64,000 bases of DNA from Megaleporinus macrocephalus (taxonomy: Eukaryota > Chordata > Actinopteri > Characiformes > Anostomidae): the NCBI GenBank assembly GCA_021613375.1, contig CM038726.1, positions 15,668,341-15,732,340 on the forward strand, written 5' to 3'. Under the pieces are notes generated by a model. That model did no database searches, was not told where the DNA came from, and saw nothing but the letters and a program-made list of their open reading frames with translations. Below, one piece after another: positions 12,060-22,578 of the stretch; position 1 is the first letter of the stretch, and every line of letters starts with the position of its first letter. A program made the position numbers and the translations under genes.

Positions 12060-12290
12060 CTATCCCCAAGGGCATAGAATTAGCATGGACGAGGGTGTCT
12101 CCACCAATATCCAGCGATTATTGAATTGTCCCCACCAATAATTTGATCTCATCCGAAAAACCAGACCGGTCAACGTCATAGGTCCCCACCAATGTCAAGA
12201 GTGAGAGCAAATCTACGCCCTTGCCTATCCTTCATAGTACTAATACTGGGGCGGTTATCCTCCAGTTTCTCCAGTGACGATAAAAACTAA
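12060..12290 (-). repeat. Inverted partner of the repeat at 8005-8115
   Basis: This is a longer copy in opposite orientation. It also carries ATTGGTGGGGACAATTCAAT on the minus strand, which repeats the ATTGGTGGGGAC motif two or three times. Confidence 0.72.
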
Positions 12291-12839
12291 TTTCCTGCCA
12301 GTTTAAAAACTCATTGTTCACTTCTTGATTTATTTCATGTGAACCATAGGAAGACATTAGTATTCTTATATAAGAAGATAATTTAATACTTAAACATGTT
12401 GGATGGTGAGATATGTTCTACATTAATACCATCAAGCACAGATAAGATTGTTCTAGAAATGGGTCTGTACTGGGTAAACGTGCTCAGTGCTGCAGTCGAA
12501 AAGCTGCTTCTGTTATGCTATGTATTTTACGTACTTTAGAACATCCTTACACCAAAACAAATTTAATTAAAGAAATAAAATGAAAAGTAGAAACAAGTTT
12601 GCTCAGTTAATAAAACACAATTAGTTCAATGTGCAGCATTTAAAAGTGATTTGGCTCATGCAAATGATTCAGTATTGTTTTTTTCTTTTCCATTTGGTGC
12701 AGTTGGAATCCTAAATGAGTACCAGAAAAAAATAATGGATTGTTAAACTGTCCATTTGTGCCAACCACTGTGCACAATTAGATTTGGCCAGAGGCAGAAT
12801 AAAACCCAAATGTAGTGTTAGACTATTGTGAAGAGTTTG

Positions 12840-13014
12840 AAGTATTCAGAATTACACACTGTCTTACACACTGTGTCCACTCACTGTCCACTATTTGTGT
12901 TGGTTGTGCTCTGGTCTTTCATCAGTCGTCACAAGAAACTGACCACAGGATGCTGTTGGCTGGAAGGTTTTGGTTGATGGACTGTTCTCAGTCCAGCAGT
13001 GACCCTCATATGTA
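12840..13014. repeat. Palindromic-family fragment interrupted by an insertion
   Basis: It contains the family blocks TCACTGTCCACTATT and CAGTCCAGCAGTGACC. The family appears to resume as CAGATCCACTC at about 13753 after the element 13015-13744. Confidence 0.6.
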
Positions 13015-13744
13015 GGGTTCCAATACATTTTCTGTAAATTACCGGTAACTTTCCATGGGAACTTTAGCTGGAGAACTTTGGAAATATTCCAAAATGGAAT
13101 TTTGGGAATTTATTGGAATTAATAGGAAATATGAAATAATTTATCATACACTATCGTCAATGTACCATTTTTTTGTCAACATCAGATAAGAAGGCATAAC
13201 AATACAACAGCTATGATTTTATAAATGCTTAACTCTTTTATTAAACAATCAAAAGTTCAATCAAAAGAACTCAACTCCTGCCCACCCCCTTCAAAAAAGT
13301 GTAAAAACACTAAAGCTAATGGTCTTCAAAATGTTAAATAAATAATAAAGTATTAATGCTTGGTTATAGAAACACGTTGAAGCTAAACATAGGAAGCTAG
13401 ACTATGCTAGCCTTGGTAAGCTAACTTCTTGCTAGCCTAGGTAAACTAGTCTCTTAAATGAAATTGCTCATTAAGCTTTTCTGATTTGTGGTCTCAGATG
13501 TGTGGTCTCAATAGCCCTTCAGTGTGTAATGTGCCATGTGCATAGGGTTGAGGAGCAGCTTTGCTATTCAGCTGTTTTGGTATCATATCTGATTATTTTA
13601 GATTATGTTTCAGTATATTTTTTACCATTTATATGTAAGATTCTCACCTTTATCTTAGAATATACCCAATTTCTTCCTATTAATTCCAATAATTACCTGT
13701 TAATTCCCATGGTAAATTTCCCAAAGGAATTTTGCAACCCAATC
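13015..13744. mobile_element. Non-autonomous hAT-like element, nested insertion
   Basis: Ends GGGTTCCAATACATT and AATTTTGCAACCCAATC are imperfectly inverted, and ATTACCGGTAACTTTCCATGGGAA near the left end mirrors TTCCCATGGTAAATTTCCC near the right. Flanking octamers CATATGTA (13007-13014) and CATATGTC (13745-13752) match at seven of eight positions. No transposase is visible. Confidence 0.65.
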
Positions 13745-13769
13745 CATATGTCAGATCCACTCGAGTGCA

Positions 13770-14235
13770 TGTCCCGAATACTTGACTCCTTACCGAAGAA
13801 CCACTTTTGGGTTTATTTTTCGAGGGAGGAACTTTGATTTGCTTTTAAACACAATAATTCTCCCCAAAGTGTGGATTGATTACACAATTCCATATGTCAC
13901 TTTCCTGCATATATGTATGGTTGACATGATTTTCCTTGGATACACAACTCAAGCAGCAAAAATGGCTCTTTTTTATCCACTACAGTTCACTGTCCACCAT
14001 CATGAAACTTGAAAAGGGAGGTACCATGATAAGTCGAATAATTCACATTACAAAATAAACCAGCTGAACCCACATACAGCGACAGATAGCTTCCAGGCTG
14101 CACCAATTTTCACTGGAAGCGGACCCCAGATCACGGTTTTTAGTTTGGACTGCTTCCAGGCTTGAAAACAGCTTTCACAATTGACCAAATGTATCAAACT
14201 CTTAGAGCTAGCGGTCCTGGTCTGGGAAACATTTC
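13770..14235 (+). repeat. Diverged direct repeat, copy 2
   Basis: Partner of 10530-11025 in the same orientation, 3.2 kb away. It follows directly after the nested insertion at 13015-13744 and precedes a palindromic-family fragment. Confidence 0.6.
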
Positions 14236-14261
14236 TCCAGTCAACTGCAGCCTGTGACCAC

Positions 14262-14640
14262 TGCACTGGTGAAGGACTAGAGGAACACAAACTGTGCAGC
14301 AACAGACCTATCGTCTCTGAATTTACATCTACACGGTGGACCTGTAAGGTAGGAGTGTCTAACAGAGTGAACAAAGAGAAACTCAAGCAGCACTGCTTTG
14401 TCTGATCCACTCACACCAGCACAGCGCACACTAACACACCACTACCATATCAGTGTCCCTGCCATGCTGAGAATTTCCCACCGACCCAAATAATGCCTGC
14501 TCGTGGCCCTGTGGTGGTCCTGACCACTGACGGAGCGCATGAAAGGGGGCTAACACAGCATGCAGAGGAACAGATGGACTACAGTTGTAGAACAACAAAG
14601 TGGACATGAAATGGACAGTGGGTGGAGGTGTATTTAATGA
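14262..14640. repeat. Palindromic-family copy, one half
   Basis: It contains GTCTGATCCACTCACACCAG, CACACTAACACACCACTACC and GAACAGATGGACTACAGTTG, the right-hand half of the family at 7094-7860. Confidence 0.72.
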
Positions 14641-16180
14641 AAACAGCTTGAAAAACAGCTGCAGCTGTCTTTGTTGGAGCCTTAGCTTTGACCGATCAGG
14701 TTTGGATTCCTTTCAGGTAGAGAAGTCACTTGTGACATGTCCACCTCGCTCGTCCTCACTCCCTCTCTCTTTTACTGGCACTCAGGCACGGACAGACAAC
14801 CCGAGCGCTGGTGCTGCCTGAGTGAATCTTTGATAAGTATATAAATAAATGAAGACGATATAAATTAATCAATACAGGCAGAACGGAGAAGTGGAGGAAC
14901 ACGGAGGAGGTGAAGGGGTCTTTCTCTCTCTCCCAGGTACCCCAAGCTCCTCGGACTAATAATAAAGGAATAACACCCACACACTGACTCTCTAACCGTG
15001 CTGGACCCATCAACCCTTCTTGTGCTCACTTTCATCTGAGCCTACACACACATGTCCAGGCTACACACAGGGCATGAATTGGGCCAGAGCTTGTGTTTAG
15101 TTTACGTAAAGGCATTTAGTTAACATGAGCTTGAAGTTTATTTCTTATACAACCTTTGTTAAGTTAACTCTGCTAATATCTTGGCCAAACTAAATACTTT
15201 GTCTTCTTTATAGGTAAGTGAGAAGTCATGAACTTCTCAAGGTTAAACATATGAACTACAAATATAGCAATTAATTTATTAGTATTTTGTTTTATTCTTT
15301 GGATTCTCCCATCAACACAATATAACCTCTGTAGACTGGCCAGTGAGCAACTGAGTTTGTTTAGAATTAGCCAGCACTACCAATCACTGTAATTAATTCA
15401 CCTTCTTTAATAAAACCCAACTTTATGAAGGTGCCATACAATAAAAAACTGTTTTACATCAGTGTAGTTGAACAGGTAGAGTTCAGTATTTAGAACCAGC
15501 ATACCATAAACTTTGTTCCTTCTTCAAATACAAATCCTTTAGCAAAAGAAATCGATCATAAACTGTTATGTAACATCCTTACTCTCCAGTTTTTTAACGG
15601 AGTGTTCTGGAACAGGAAATTTACTGAACAAGCTGGCGATTAGCCAACATCAGCACCAATATCTCCAACAAGATCCTGGAGAACTTAAGATCAGAGTTGT
15701 TCATTTGCTCTACATGTTTTAGACTAGACAGTTTTTTAGGCCTTGGACAATATTGAGCAGGTTCACTCAGCTTTTTACACTGAAGAGACTGAAGATAGTA
15801 GAAGCTCCATCTTTATTAGCAACACATCACCAACAGCAACCTGTAAGTAGCAGCCATGCTGTGAGATTTCGTCCACTTTTTGCCACTTGAACTGAAATTT
15901 TCATAACAACAACTTTAGTTTTATGTTAATTTTCTGATTGAAAACATGTAGCTAGTACAGGTTTTCTTAGCTACTAGTGAACAAAAGCTAATCAGCATTA
16001 GCATAGCTAATTAAATAGTCAGACCTACCTTATTTACACGTAGATTCATTTTATTTTCCTGCCTTTGTTTGTTTCAACATGTTACTTGCAAGCCACAAAA
16101 ATTGGGGGTGGGGCAATTTTGAAATTATTAAAAATTTGTATTAACAGTACTCATAGTAGGGTAAAATGTATTGCACAATA

Positions 16181-16183
<3 letters not shown>

Positions 16184-16264
<81 letters not shown>
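16184..16264. repeat. (TA)n microsatellite
   Basis: An uninterrupted TA run of about 80 bp. Confidence 0.97.
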
Positions 16265-16266
<2 letters not shown>

Positions 16267-16444
16267 AAATCCATTGGAAGAAACCAAGCGATTCTATGTA
16301 AAATCAGACATTCAGTGGCCCCATATAAAAGAAAGGAATGATCCTAGTTTCGTAACCATTTTTTGTGAGGACTCAAAATTAGTCCAGGTTTTTTTTGCAA
16401 TAGCAATAGTAATATTTTCTGTGTGCTATGCAGAACCTGTAGGT

Positions 16445-16869
16445 CAGGGGTCACTAATAGGCGGAGCGCGGTCCGGGTTCAGACCCAGACATTGTCCAAT
16501 GCAGACCCAAACCGATAAACTACTGAGAAGGATTTAGTTTTGACAGTGGTTATTATCAACGCCAGAGCTTTTTTAGTCTTTACGATATACAGGCTTTGTG
16601 GAACAGTAAACTCACAGACCAATCATGTGCGAAGTAAGAAAAACAGTTTTATAAATAATTAATTCAGTTCAGCATTTAAACAGTAAATATACTGAAATAT
16701 ACTGAACGGTATGTATGATGTGTTGATCTTCAGTTGCTGATGGTATAGGATGCTGATACTAGACTACTTCAGAAAACAGGATATGTGACACAAGTTATGA
16801 ATTATGACGGTTCAGACCTTGGCCTGAGGAAATTTCCTCTTACAGGACCTTACTAATTAAATACCCCTG
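16445..16869. mobile_element. hAT-type MITE with perfect 8-bp target duplication
   Basis: The element begins CAGGGGTCACTAATAGGCGG and ends ACTAATTAAATACCCCTG. The octamer CTGTAGGT flanks it exactly on both sides (16437-16444 and 16870-16877). Length is 425 bp with no transposase. Perfect duplication suggests a fairly recent insertion. Confidence 0.85.
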
Positions 16870-17104
16870 CTGTAGGTGGAGTGAGGAAGAAAACACTTCC
16901 CCTCCTGACTCATTCTGTAATCGTGCCTCTATTTTTCACACATCCAAGAAACTGCTCCCTTCTGTAACCGCTCCCGCTCCATATGATCTATTCTTATGAT
17001 ATTCATTTTTGAATGTGCAATATCCCTTTATTTCATTAATTATATAATGTATGGCTGTTATTGAACTAAACCTGGCCTAGACATTCTGCACTACACAATT
17101 CAGA

Positions 17105-17312
17105 ATTATTTGCCACTTCTCTGCATTTAACCCATCCATACAGTGAAATCCCCATATATACTAGTGAACAGGCAGCCCCATCTACAGCACCTGAGGAGCA
17201 GCTGGGGGTTAGGTGTCTTGCTCAAGGGTACTTTAGTCATGTCCTCACAGTTCAAGAGCTTGAACTGGCGACCTTCCAATCACAGGGCTGGTTCCTTAAC
17301 CTCCAGCCCACG
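17105..17312. repeat. SINE-like dispersed fish repeat
   Basis: The blocks TTTAACCCATCCATACAGTG, GGAGCAGCTGGGGGTTAGGT and CTTGCTCAAGGG, then CCTTCCAATCACAGGGC, match a short interspersed repeat I recognise from many fish genomes. Confidence 0.6.
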
Positions 17313-17814
17313 AGGTGCTGCAGGAGATACGGGCTTGAAGCTATCTCAAGCCAGAAACCACCTGGTACACAAACACACATTGCAAAGCGGACAACACGAG
17401 ACTGACTGTGTGTGATTTCTGTAGAACTTTGTTGTGATTGGTGAGAATTTCCAGTATGTAGGTCTGCTGAACAGCCCTGCAAGCTTACAGCTGTATGCAC
17501 AGTGACATAGTGTAAGAGTACTTTTATTTTTTTTGCATATATTTCTATGACATCAGACCTTTGAACTCTATAATAGCACACATATGTAACTGTGTTGTTT
17601 CCACGTTGCTGCCATCCAGAAAGAAGAAAGCTCCCCCACCTCACTAAATTCCAATTTAACCCCTGGCTACACACACATACACTCAGAGGCACACACACAC
17701 ATACACACACACACAGAGCGGCAGCACATATCTCTCTCTGGCAGTTGTCTTGCATCAGTAACTCGAGCTGTCAGTGCCTGTGTCGCAGAACAAAGCAGCC
17801 GAGGTTGTAGCGGA

Positions 17815-18010
17815 ACATTTGACAAATGAATAATAATGGGCTAATAATCCATTTCGAGTGAGTGAGACAAAGGAATAAAGAAAAAAGGAGGATGTTCTTT
17901 GTAGAATTTCTCACATTATTGCCATTTCAGAGCTTTCAGGCGATAAAAGCCACCCCCGGTGTTGTATGGGGACGCACAGAAATCATTACAATAATAATAT
18001 ATTCTTTCAA
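17815..18010. other. Possible conserved non-coding block
   Basis: Repeat-free DNA with TAATAATGGGCTAATAATCC and GCGATAAAAGCCACCCCCGG. It has no reading frame. Function is a guess from texture only. Confidence 0.2.
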
Positions 18011-18564
18011 TGCCAGTAAACGACAGTGTGCATGCATATAGAAGTGCTTGTGCATGTTATAAGGAATTGTTTGTAAGTTTGTAAGTAACCAAGCTGCCTT
18101 ACAATTAGGATTTTTGCATTACTATGGCTAGTATTATTACTCAGGCTATTTTCTTATGGACCGCAGGTTGGGCTCAGGTTTGTTTCTTATAAGTGATTTT
18201 AATGCAGTTGATTCGTTTTTATTTTAATGGAATTTGCCCACCGAAATTTTGCACACTCACAAACTTTGGGGTGCCATGCACATGGTTCCGATCTACTTTT
18301 AAGGCTAAATGTTAAACATTACCTTAAACTCAACAATAAAACTAACAAATTGATCACAACATTACGGAACTCTCCTGTGTATGCTGTAAATCAATGGTTC
18401 TCAAACTGGCCCCCAGAGAAGACCCATCTGCAGTAGCTGGAACTCCAGGGTTTCTGACCTCCACACTTTCCTTAGATCAGCAAAGTCCAAGAGTACCTCT
18501 TCCAACACCAGGACCATGGCGTTCTCAAGTTCCTCAAGATATGGGTCCTTAACTGGCACAGGCA

Positions 18565-19554
18565 ATGCAACCAACCCAGCCAGCACCCATTTCAGTGGGG
18601 AGAAGGGTCAGAGAGTTGTATCGGTCGGAGCCACAAATGCCAGTGTTCAGAGAAGGTGAGGACATTGAGAACTATCTCCTTTGTTTTGAGCGTCTGGCAA
18701 AGACCTGGTTATGGCCAGTAGAGGAATGGGCTTATAGACTGGTACCCTTGCTGACAGGTAAAGCACTGGAGGCATATACAGGAATGGATGAGGAGCTCTC
18801 AAACTCATATCCTGACCTGAGGGAGGCACTCTTGGAAAAATTTGACATCTCTGCTGAAACTTACCACAGACTATTCAGAGGGACAACAGTACCAGCTGGT
18901 AAAACCCCCAAAGAAACCTATCATCGGCTAAAAGGCCTCTATCGCCGCTGGATGAAACCAGAGACACGCAGCAAGGAGCAGATAGGAGAGATTGTTAGCA
19001 GAAGACAGCTGCTGCGAGTCTTACCTGGAGGGGTCCGGACATGGGTGCAAGAGCATGAGCCAGTAAATGGACAAGAGGCAGCACAACTGGCCCATCAGTA
19101 CTTAAATGCTAATCGTGGAGTGGCCCGGCCTTCACCAGCCTTAACACGAGATTCAAGGATCTCTCTTGGAATGTCTTCTAAACCAGAACAAGGTCGGGAT
19201 CAGCACGTGGTGCTAGAGGGTGGTCGGAAGGATACACCTCTGCGGAAAGGTATGCTTGTTTGTTTCTACTGTGGCCAGCAGGGACATAAAGCCTCTGTAT
19301 GTCCTCTGAAAAAGCCAAAACTTTTCAGTTTATGTTATGTCCGAAGAGAAGGGGATATATCTTCATTGGTGGTAAGAGAGGCTCCAAGACACAAGGTTAA
19401 GAAGGACTTTGTACCACCAAGCCTTATAGACTTTTCTAGACTGACCAATATTCAGTGTGTACATAGTGATGTTAAAATGTATCCAACTGCTGATGTCACT
19501 CTTACTGTACAGGATGAGGCATTTCTTGTGCGGGTGGGTGTTGTTGATGCTTAA
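18565..19554 (+). CDS. gag: Gag-like protein with SCAN-like capsid segment and CCHC zinc knuckle
   Basis: The 329-residue ORF encodes the structural protein of the retrotransposon particle. Residues about 90-190 contain ETYHRLKGLYRRWMKP, TRSKEQIGEI, LLRVLPGGVRTWVQEHEP and EAAQLAHQYL. The spacing (RRW, then KEQI, then LP and WVxEHxP, then EAA) follows the vertebrate SCAN domain, which published work derives from Gmr1-like Gag. A CCHC knuckle (CFYCGQQGHKASVC) lies at residues 233-246. Beyond about residue 280 the ORF reads into protease-like sequence and ends at TAA 19552. The start is the first ATG after an in-frame stop at 18550. An ATG at 18518 lies in a different frame, so the true N-terminus is uncertain. 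Confidence 0.82.
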   Translation: MQPTQPAPISVGRRVRELYRSEPQMPVFREGEDIENYLLCFERLAKTWLWPVEEWAYRLVPLLTGKALEAYTGMDEELSNSYPDLREALLEKFDISAETYHRLFRGTTVPAGKTPKETYHRLKGLYRRWMKPETRSKEQIGEIVSRRQLLRVLPGGVRTWVQEHEPVNGQEAAQLAHQYLNANRGVARPSPALTRDSRISLGMSSKPEQGRDQHVVLEGGRKDTPLRKGMLVCFYCGQQGHKASVCPLKKPKLFSLCYVRREGDISSLVVREAPRHKVKKDFVPPSLIDFSRLTNIQCVHSDVKMYPTADVTLTVQDEAFLVRVGVVDA

Positions 19555-19738
19555 CCAAAAGACATTGTATTGGGAAGGGACCTGCCAGTCTTAACTGACC
19601 TACTTAAGGATGTTCAAACTGCAGTTAAACTTGTTTGTCCTGTAGTGTCTCGCTCCCAAACTAAAGCTGGTCTTGAACCATTACCCCTGGTTGCAGACAA
19701 ACTCTTTGAAGGGGGTCCCAAGAAAATCGTCATCTAGA
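19380..19738 (+). pseudogene. Retrotransposon protease remnant
   Basis: The tail of the Gag ORF and the in-frame sequence past its stop (19552-19554) read CVHSDVKMYPTADVTL, FLVRVGVV and then DIVLGRDLPVLTDLL. The GRDLP motif and the preceding beta-rich stretch resemble the C-terminal half of retropepsin-like proteases. No D-S/T-G active-site triplet is visible upstream where it should lie. The reading frame stops at 19552 and again near 19736. Either the catalytic segment was deleted or it has mutated beyond recognition. The assignment is by motif and position. Confidence 0.6.
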
Positions 19739-19865
19739 AAAGGCACTAGGCTCACCGGTATGTCCACTAGATCTCCATAACCTTACCACAGGGCGTTGGG
19801 AAATACCAGAGAACATAGGGGTACTTCAGAGAGAAGATGTCTCCCTTAATTCTTTATTTTCTCAG

Positions 19866-20816
19866 GTGAAAGACAGGGAGGAAGATAAGGAGGGACTAGG
19901 TTGTAAGGATAGGTACATTATTGAGAAGGGCATCCTTTACCTAGTAGATTCTCTAGAGAACCGTTTGGTGGTACCGTCCGAATGTAGGCCTCTGGTTCTA
20001 AATCTTGCACACACCATACCATGGGCAGGTCACCTGGGTCAACAGAAAACATACCTCAGTGTTGGCCGTCTGTTTTACTGGCCTTCAATGTATGCAGATG
20101 TTAAAGCATATTGTAGATCTTGCCCTGAATGCCAGAAAACTAGCCACAGGTGCCACTCAGACAGCGCCCCTCTTCAAAGTATGCCTATTATCTCTACTCC
20201 CTTTAGGCGTATTGCAATGGACATTGTAGGTCCGTTGGAGAAAAGTAGCTCTGGGTTTCAATTCATTTTGGTTATCTGTGACTATGCTACCAGGTTCCCT
20301 GAAGCACTTCCTTTATGGTCCATCACCACCACTAAAATCATTCAAGCACTTGTTCAGCTGTTTGCCAGAGTGGGTTTTCCAGATGAAATCCTTACAGACC
20401 AAGGCACAAACTTCACATCCCGTCTGATGTCCCAGTTATACCAACACCTTGGCATTACTGGTATACACACCACCCCCTATCATGCCCAAACTGATGGCCT
20501 GGTTGAAAGGTTCAACCAAACCCTCAAGTCCATGCTGAGGAAGTTTGTGTCAGACACAGGGAAAGATTGGCATAAGTGGTTACCTTTTCTGCTCTTTGCG
20601 TATCGTGAAGTACTGCAAGCATCAACTAGATTTTCACCATTTGAGCTTCTTTATGGTTGGTCAGTACAAGGGCCTCTGGACTTGCTACGACATCAGTGGG
20701 AGAACAAGCCTCATGATGAACGAACAGAAGGAATTGTGAGTTTTGTTTTGCAGATGAGAGATCGTCTTGAGTCTTACCAGGAAGAGGCTCGTCTGAATTT
20801 GGAAACGTCACAATGA
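19866..20816 (+). pseudogene. Integrase, zinc-binding and catalytic core, largely intact ORF
   Basis: The 316-residue ORF joins retroelement cDNA to host DNA. An HHCC zinc-binding motif is present: H49 and H56 (AHTIPWAGH), C86 and C89 (CPEC). The catalytic triad is D119 (MDIVGPL), D178 (TDQGTNF) and E214 (LVERFNQ), with exactly 35 residues between D178 and E214, the D,D35E signature. The chromovirus/gypsy-like motif YHAQTDGLVERFN is clear. The ORF stops at 20814, and related sequence continues in another frame. The first methionine is probably not a natural start, since similar sequence extends upstream in frame. It is placed before the reverse transcriptase, opposite to most gypsy elements. 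Confidence 0.85.
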
Positions 20817-20819
20817 AAA

Positions 20820-21062
20820 CAAAAGTGTTTGTATGAACAAAAGGCTCGACTAAGAGAGTTCGAGCCAGGTCAGAAGGTTCTCCTGCTCATCCAACCTCTA
20901 CAAACAAACTCCTGGCTAAATGGCAGGGCCCATTTGAGATTATGAGAAAGCAAGGCCCAGTGACTTATGAGGTCTATCATCCTGAAAAGGGAAAGAAATC
21001 ACAGGTGTACCATGTGAATCTCATAAAAGAGTGGAGGGAGAGAGAAGATCCAAAGTTGATGT
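20820..21062 (+). pseudogene. Integrase C-terminal GPY/F module, frameshifted
   Basis: Across at least one frame change the plus strand encodes REFEPGQKVLLL, then KWQGPFEIMRKQGPVTYEV and QVYHVNLIKEW. GPFEI followed by a beta-strand pair and VNxLK-W is the GPY/F module that closes gypsy and retroviral integrases. It continues the integrase ORF after the stop at 20814 and ends at a stop near 21074, before the reverse transcriptase. Confidence 0.72.
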
Positions 21063-21097
21063 TAATGGTCCAGTAAGTAGAAAGAGAGGGTGAGGAT

Positions 21098-21856
21098 GTG
21101 GTGGATGAATTGCAACTCTGGGATGTGTCATCTCATCCAAAGTTGGAACACCTACTTCCACACCAACAGGAATCTTTGGATCTTGTTTTTGGACATTGTC
21201 CTTCTGTCTTCCAGCCTGGTCAGACAACCATGGCCCAGCATGTTATTCGCCTCAAGGATGACACACCCATTCGACAGAGACCCTATCGTATACCTGAGAG
21301 ACTGGTGGAGCCACTTAAGACAGAAATTCGCACTATGCTGAATCTAGGGGTTATTGAACCCTCTGAAAGTGAATGGTGCAGTTCAATTGTCAATGTTCCA
21401 AAGCCTGATGGATCGCTGAGAGTCTGCATTGATTTCAGAAAGATAAATGCTGTGTCCAAGTTTGATGCATACCCAATGCCAAGAATTGATAAACTTTTGG
21501 AGAGGCTTGGGCATGCCCATTACATCACAACCCTTGACCTTTGTAAGGGATTTTGGCAGGTCGCATTAGCAAGAGAGTCACGGGAGTACACAGCTTTCAG
21601 AACTCCCATAGGCATGTTCCAGTTTACTGTAATGCCTTTTGGGCTTCACGGAGCTCCGGCAACATTCCAACGCCTGATGGATCGTGTCTTGCATGGTTGT
21701 GAAGCTTTCTCTGCTGCATACCTAGATGATGTGGTCATTTTCAGCACCAGTTGGGATAATCACCTTCGACATGTTGAGTCCGTGCTTCAAAAGATAGCTA
21801 CTGCTGGTTTGACCCTAAACGTTGGAAAGTGTGAGTGGGGTAAGACAGAGGTATGA
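21098..21856 (+). pseudogene. Reverse transcriptase domain
   Basis: The 252-residue ORF carries the gypsy reverse transcriptase motifs in order: RQRPYRIP, WCSSIVNVPKPDGSLR, CIDFRKIN, TTLDLCKGFWQV with catalytic D147, FRTPIGMFQFTVMPFGLHGAPATFQ, and YLDDVVIF at residues 208-213 with the paired catalytic aspartates. It ends at TGA 21854, followed by a recognisable YLGYQLG in frame, so the stop is a mutation within the palm-thumb region. Sequence from about 21940 to 22040 changes frame before RNase H. The enzyme would copy element RNA into DNA if intact. This copy is interrupted. Confidence 0.88.
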
Positions 21857-22047
21857 TACCTGGGCTATCAACTGGGAAGTGGATTGGTCCAACATCAAAG
21901 GGATAAAGTAGAGGTTATTAGAAATACCCCACAACCCCACAACCTCACACAAAGAAACAGGTACGGTCCTTCCTTGGTCTTGTCGACTGGTATCGACGCT
22001 TTAGCCCTCAGTTTGCTACAGTTGCTGCCCCACTGACTGAACTGACG

Positions 22048-22578
22048 TTGAAATCAGCAAAGAATCCTGTACGTTGGACAGAGGACTGTGAGAAGGCTTT
22101 CCAGGCCCTTAAAGATGCGTTATGCTCGGAACCTGTACCGATTAGTCCAGATTTCACTAAACCTTTTACAGTACAGATTGATGCCTCGGCTGTCGGAGTT
22201 GGCGCTGTCCTTATCCAAGGTTTTGAGGGTGAAACGCGCCCTGTGTTATACCTCAGTCGCAAACTACTGCCTAGGGAGACAAGGTATTCTACAGTGGAGA
22301 AGGAAGCTCTTGCTATCAAGTGGGCCTTAGACAGTCTCCGGTACTACCTTCTGGGCAGGGAGTTCCTGTTGGAAACAGACCACAAGGCACTTTCATGGAT
22401 GAACACTATGAAGGACCATAACGCAAGAATTACAAGATGGTACCTTGCCCTACAGCCATTTGTATTTCATCTTCGGCACAGGAAAGGAACCCAAAATTCC
22501 CCAGCAGACTACCTGTCACGATTGCTCCACTTTGGCAATCCAGGAGAGGTGGTGGATGATGTGACAGAACACTGCTAA
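22048..22578 (+). pseudogene. RNase H domain, end of pol
   Basis: The 176-residue ORF begins with the connection motif RWTEDCEKAFQALKDAL and continues with FTVQIDASAVGVGAVL (first catalytic Asp about residue 45), YSTVEKEALAIKWAL (catalytic Glu), LLETDHKAL (catalytic Asp) and NSPADYLSR (last Asp). This is the typical gypsy RNase H, which removes RNA from the RNA-DNA hybrid. It terminates at TAA 22576 and no integrase follows, since integrase lies upstream. The start methionine is an artefact of a frameshift between reverse transcriptase and this ORF. Confidence 0.85.

Noticed and set aside
16065..16537. ORFs through the (TA)n tract
   Set aside because: Tyr-Ile repeats are the translation of TA repeats. 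No splice or codon signal.
17252..17755. 167-codon minus-strand ORF
   Set aside because: It crosses a (CA)n run and a SINE-like repeat. No domain and low complexity (CVCVCVC).
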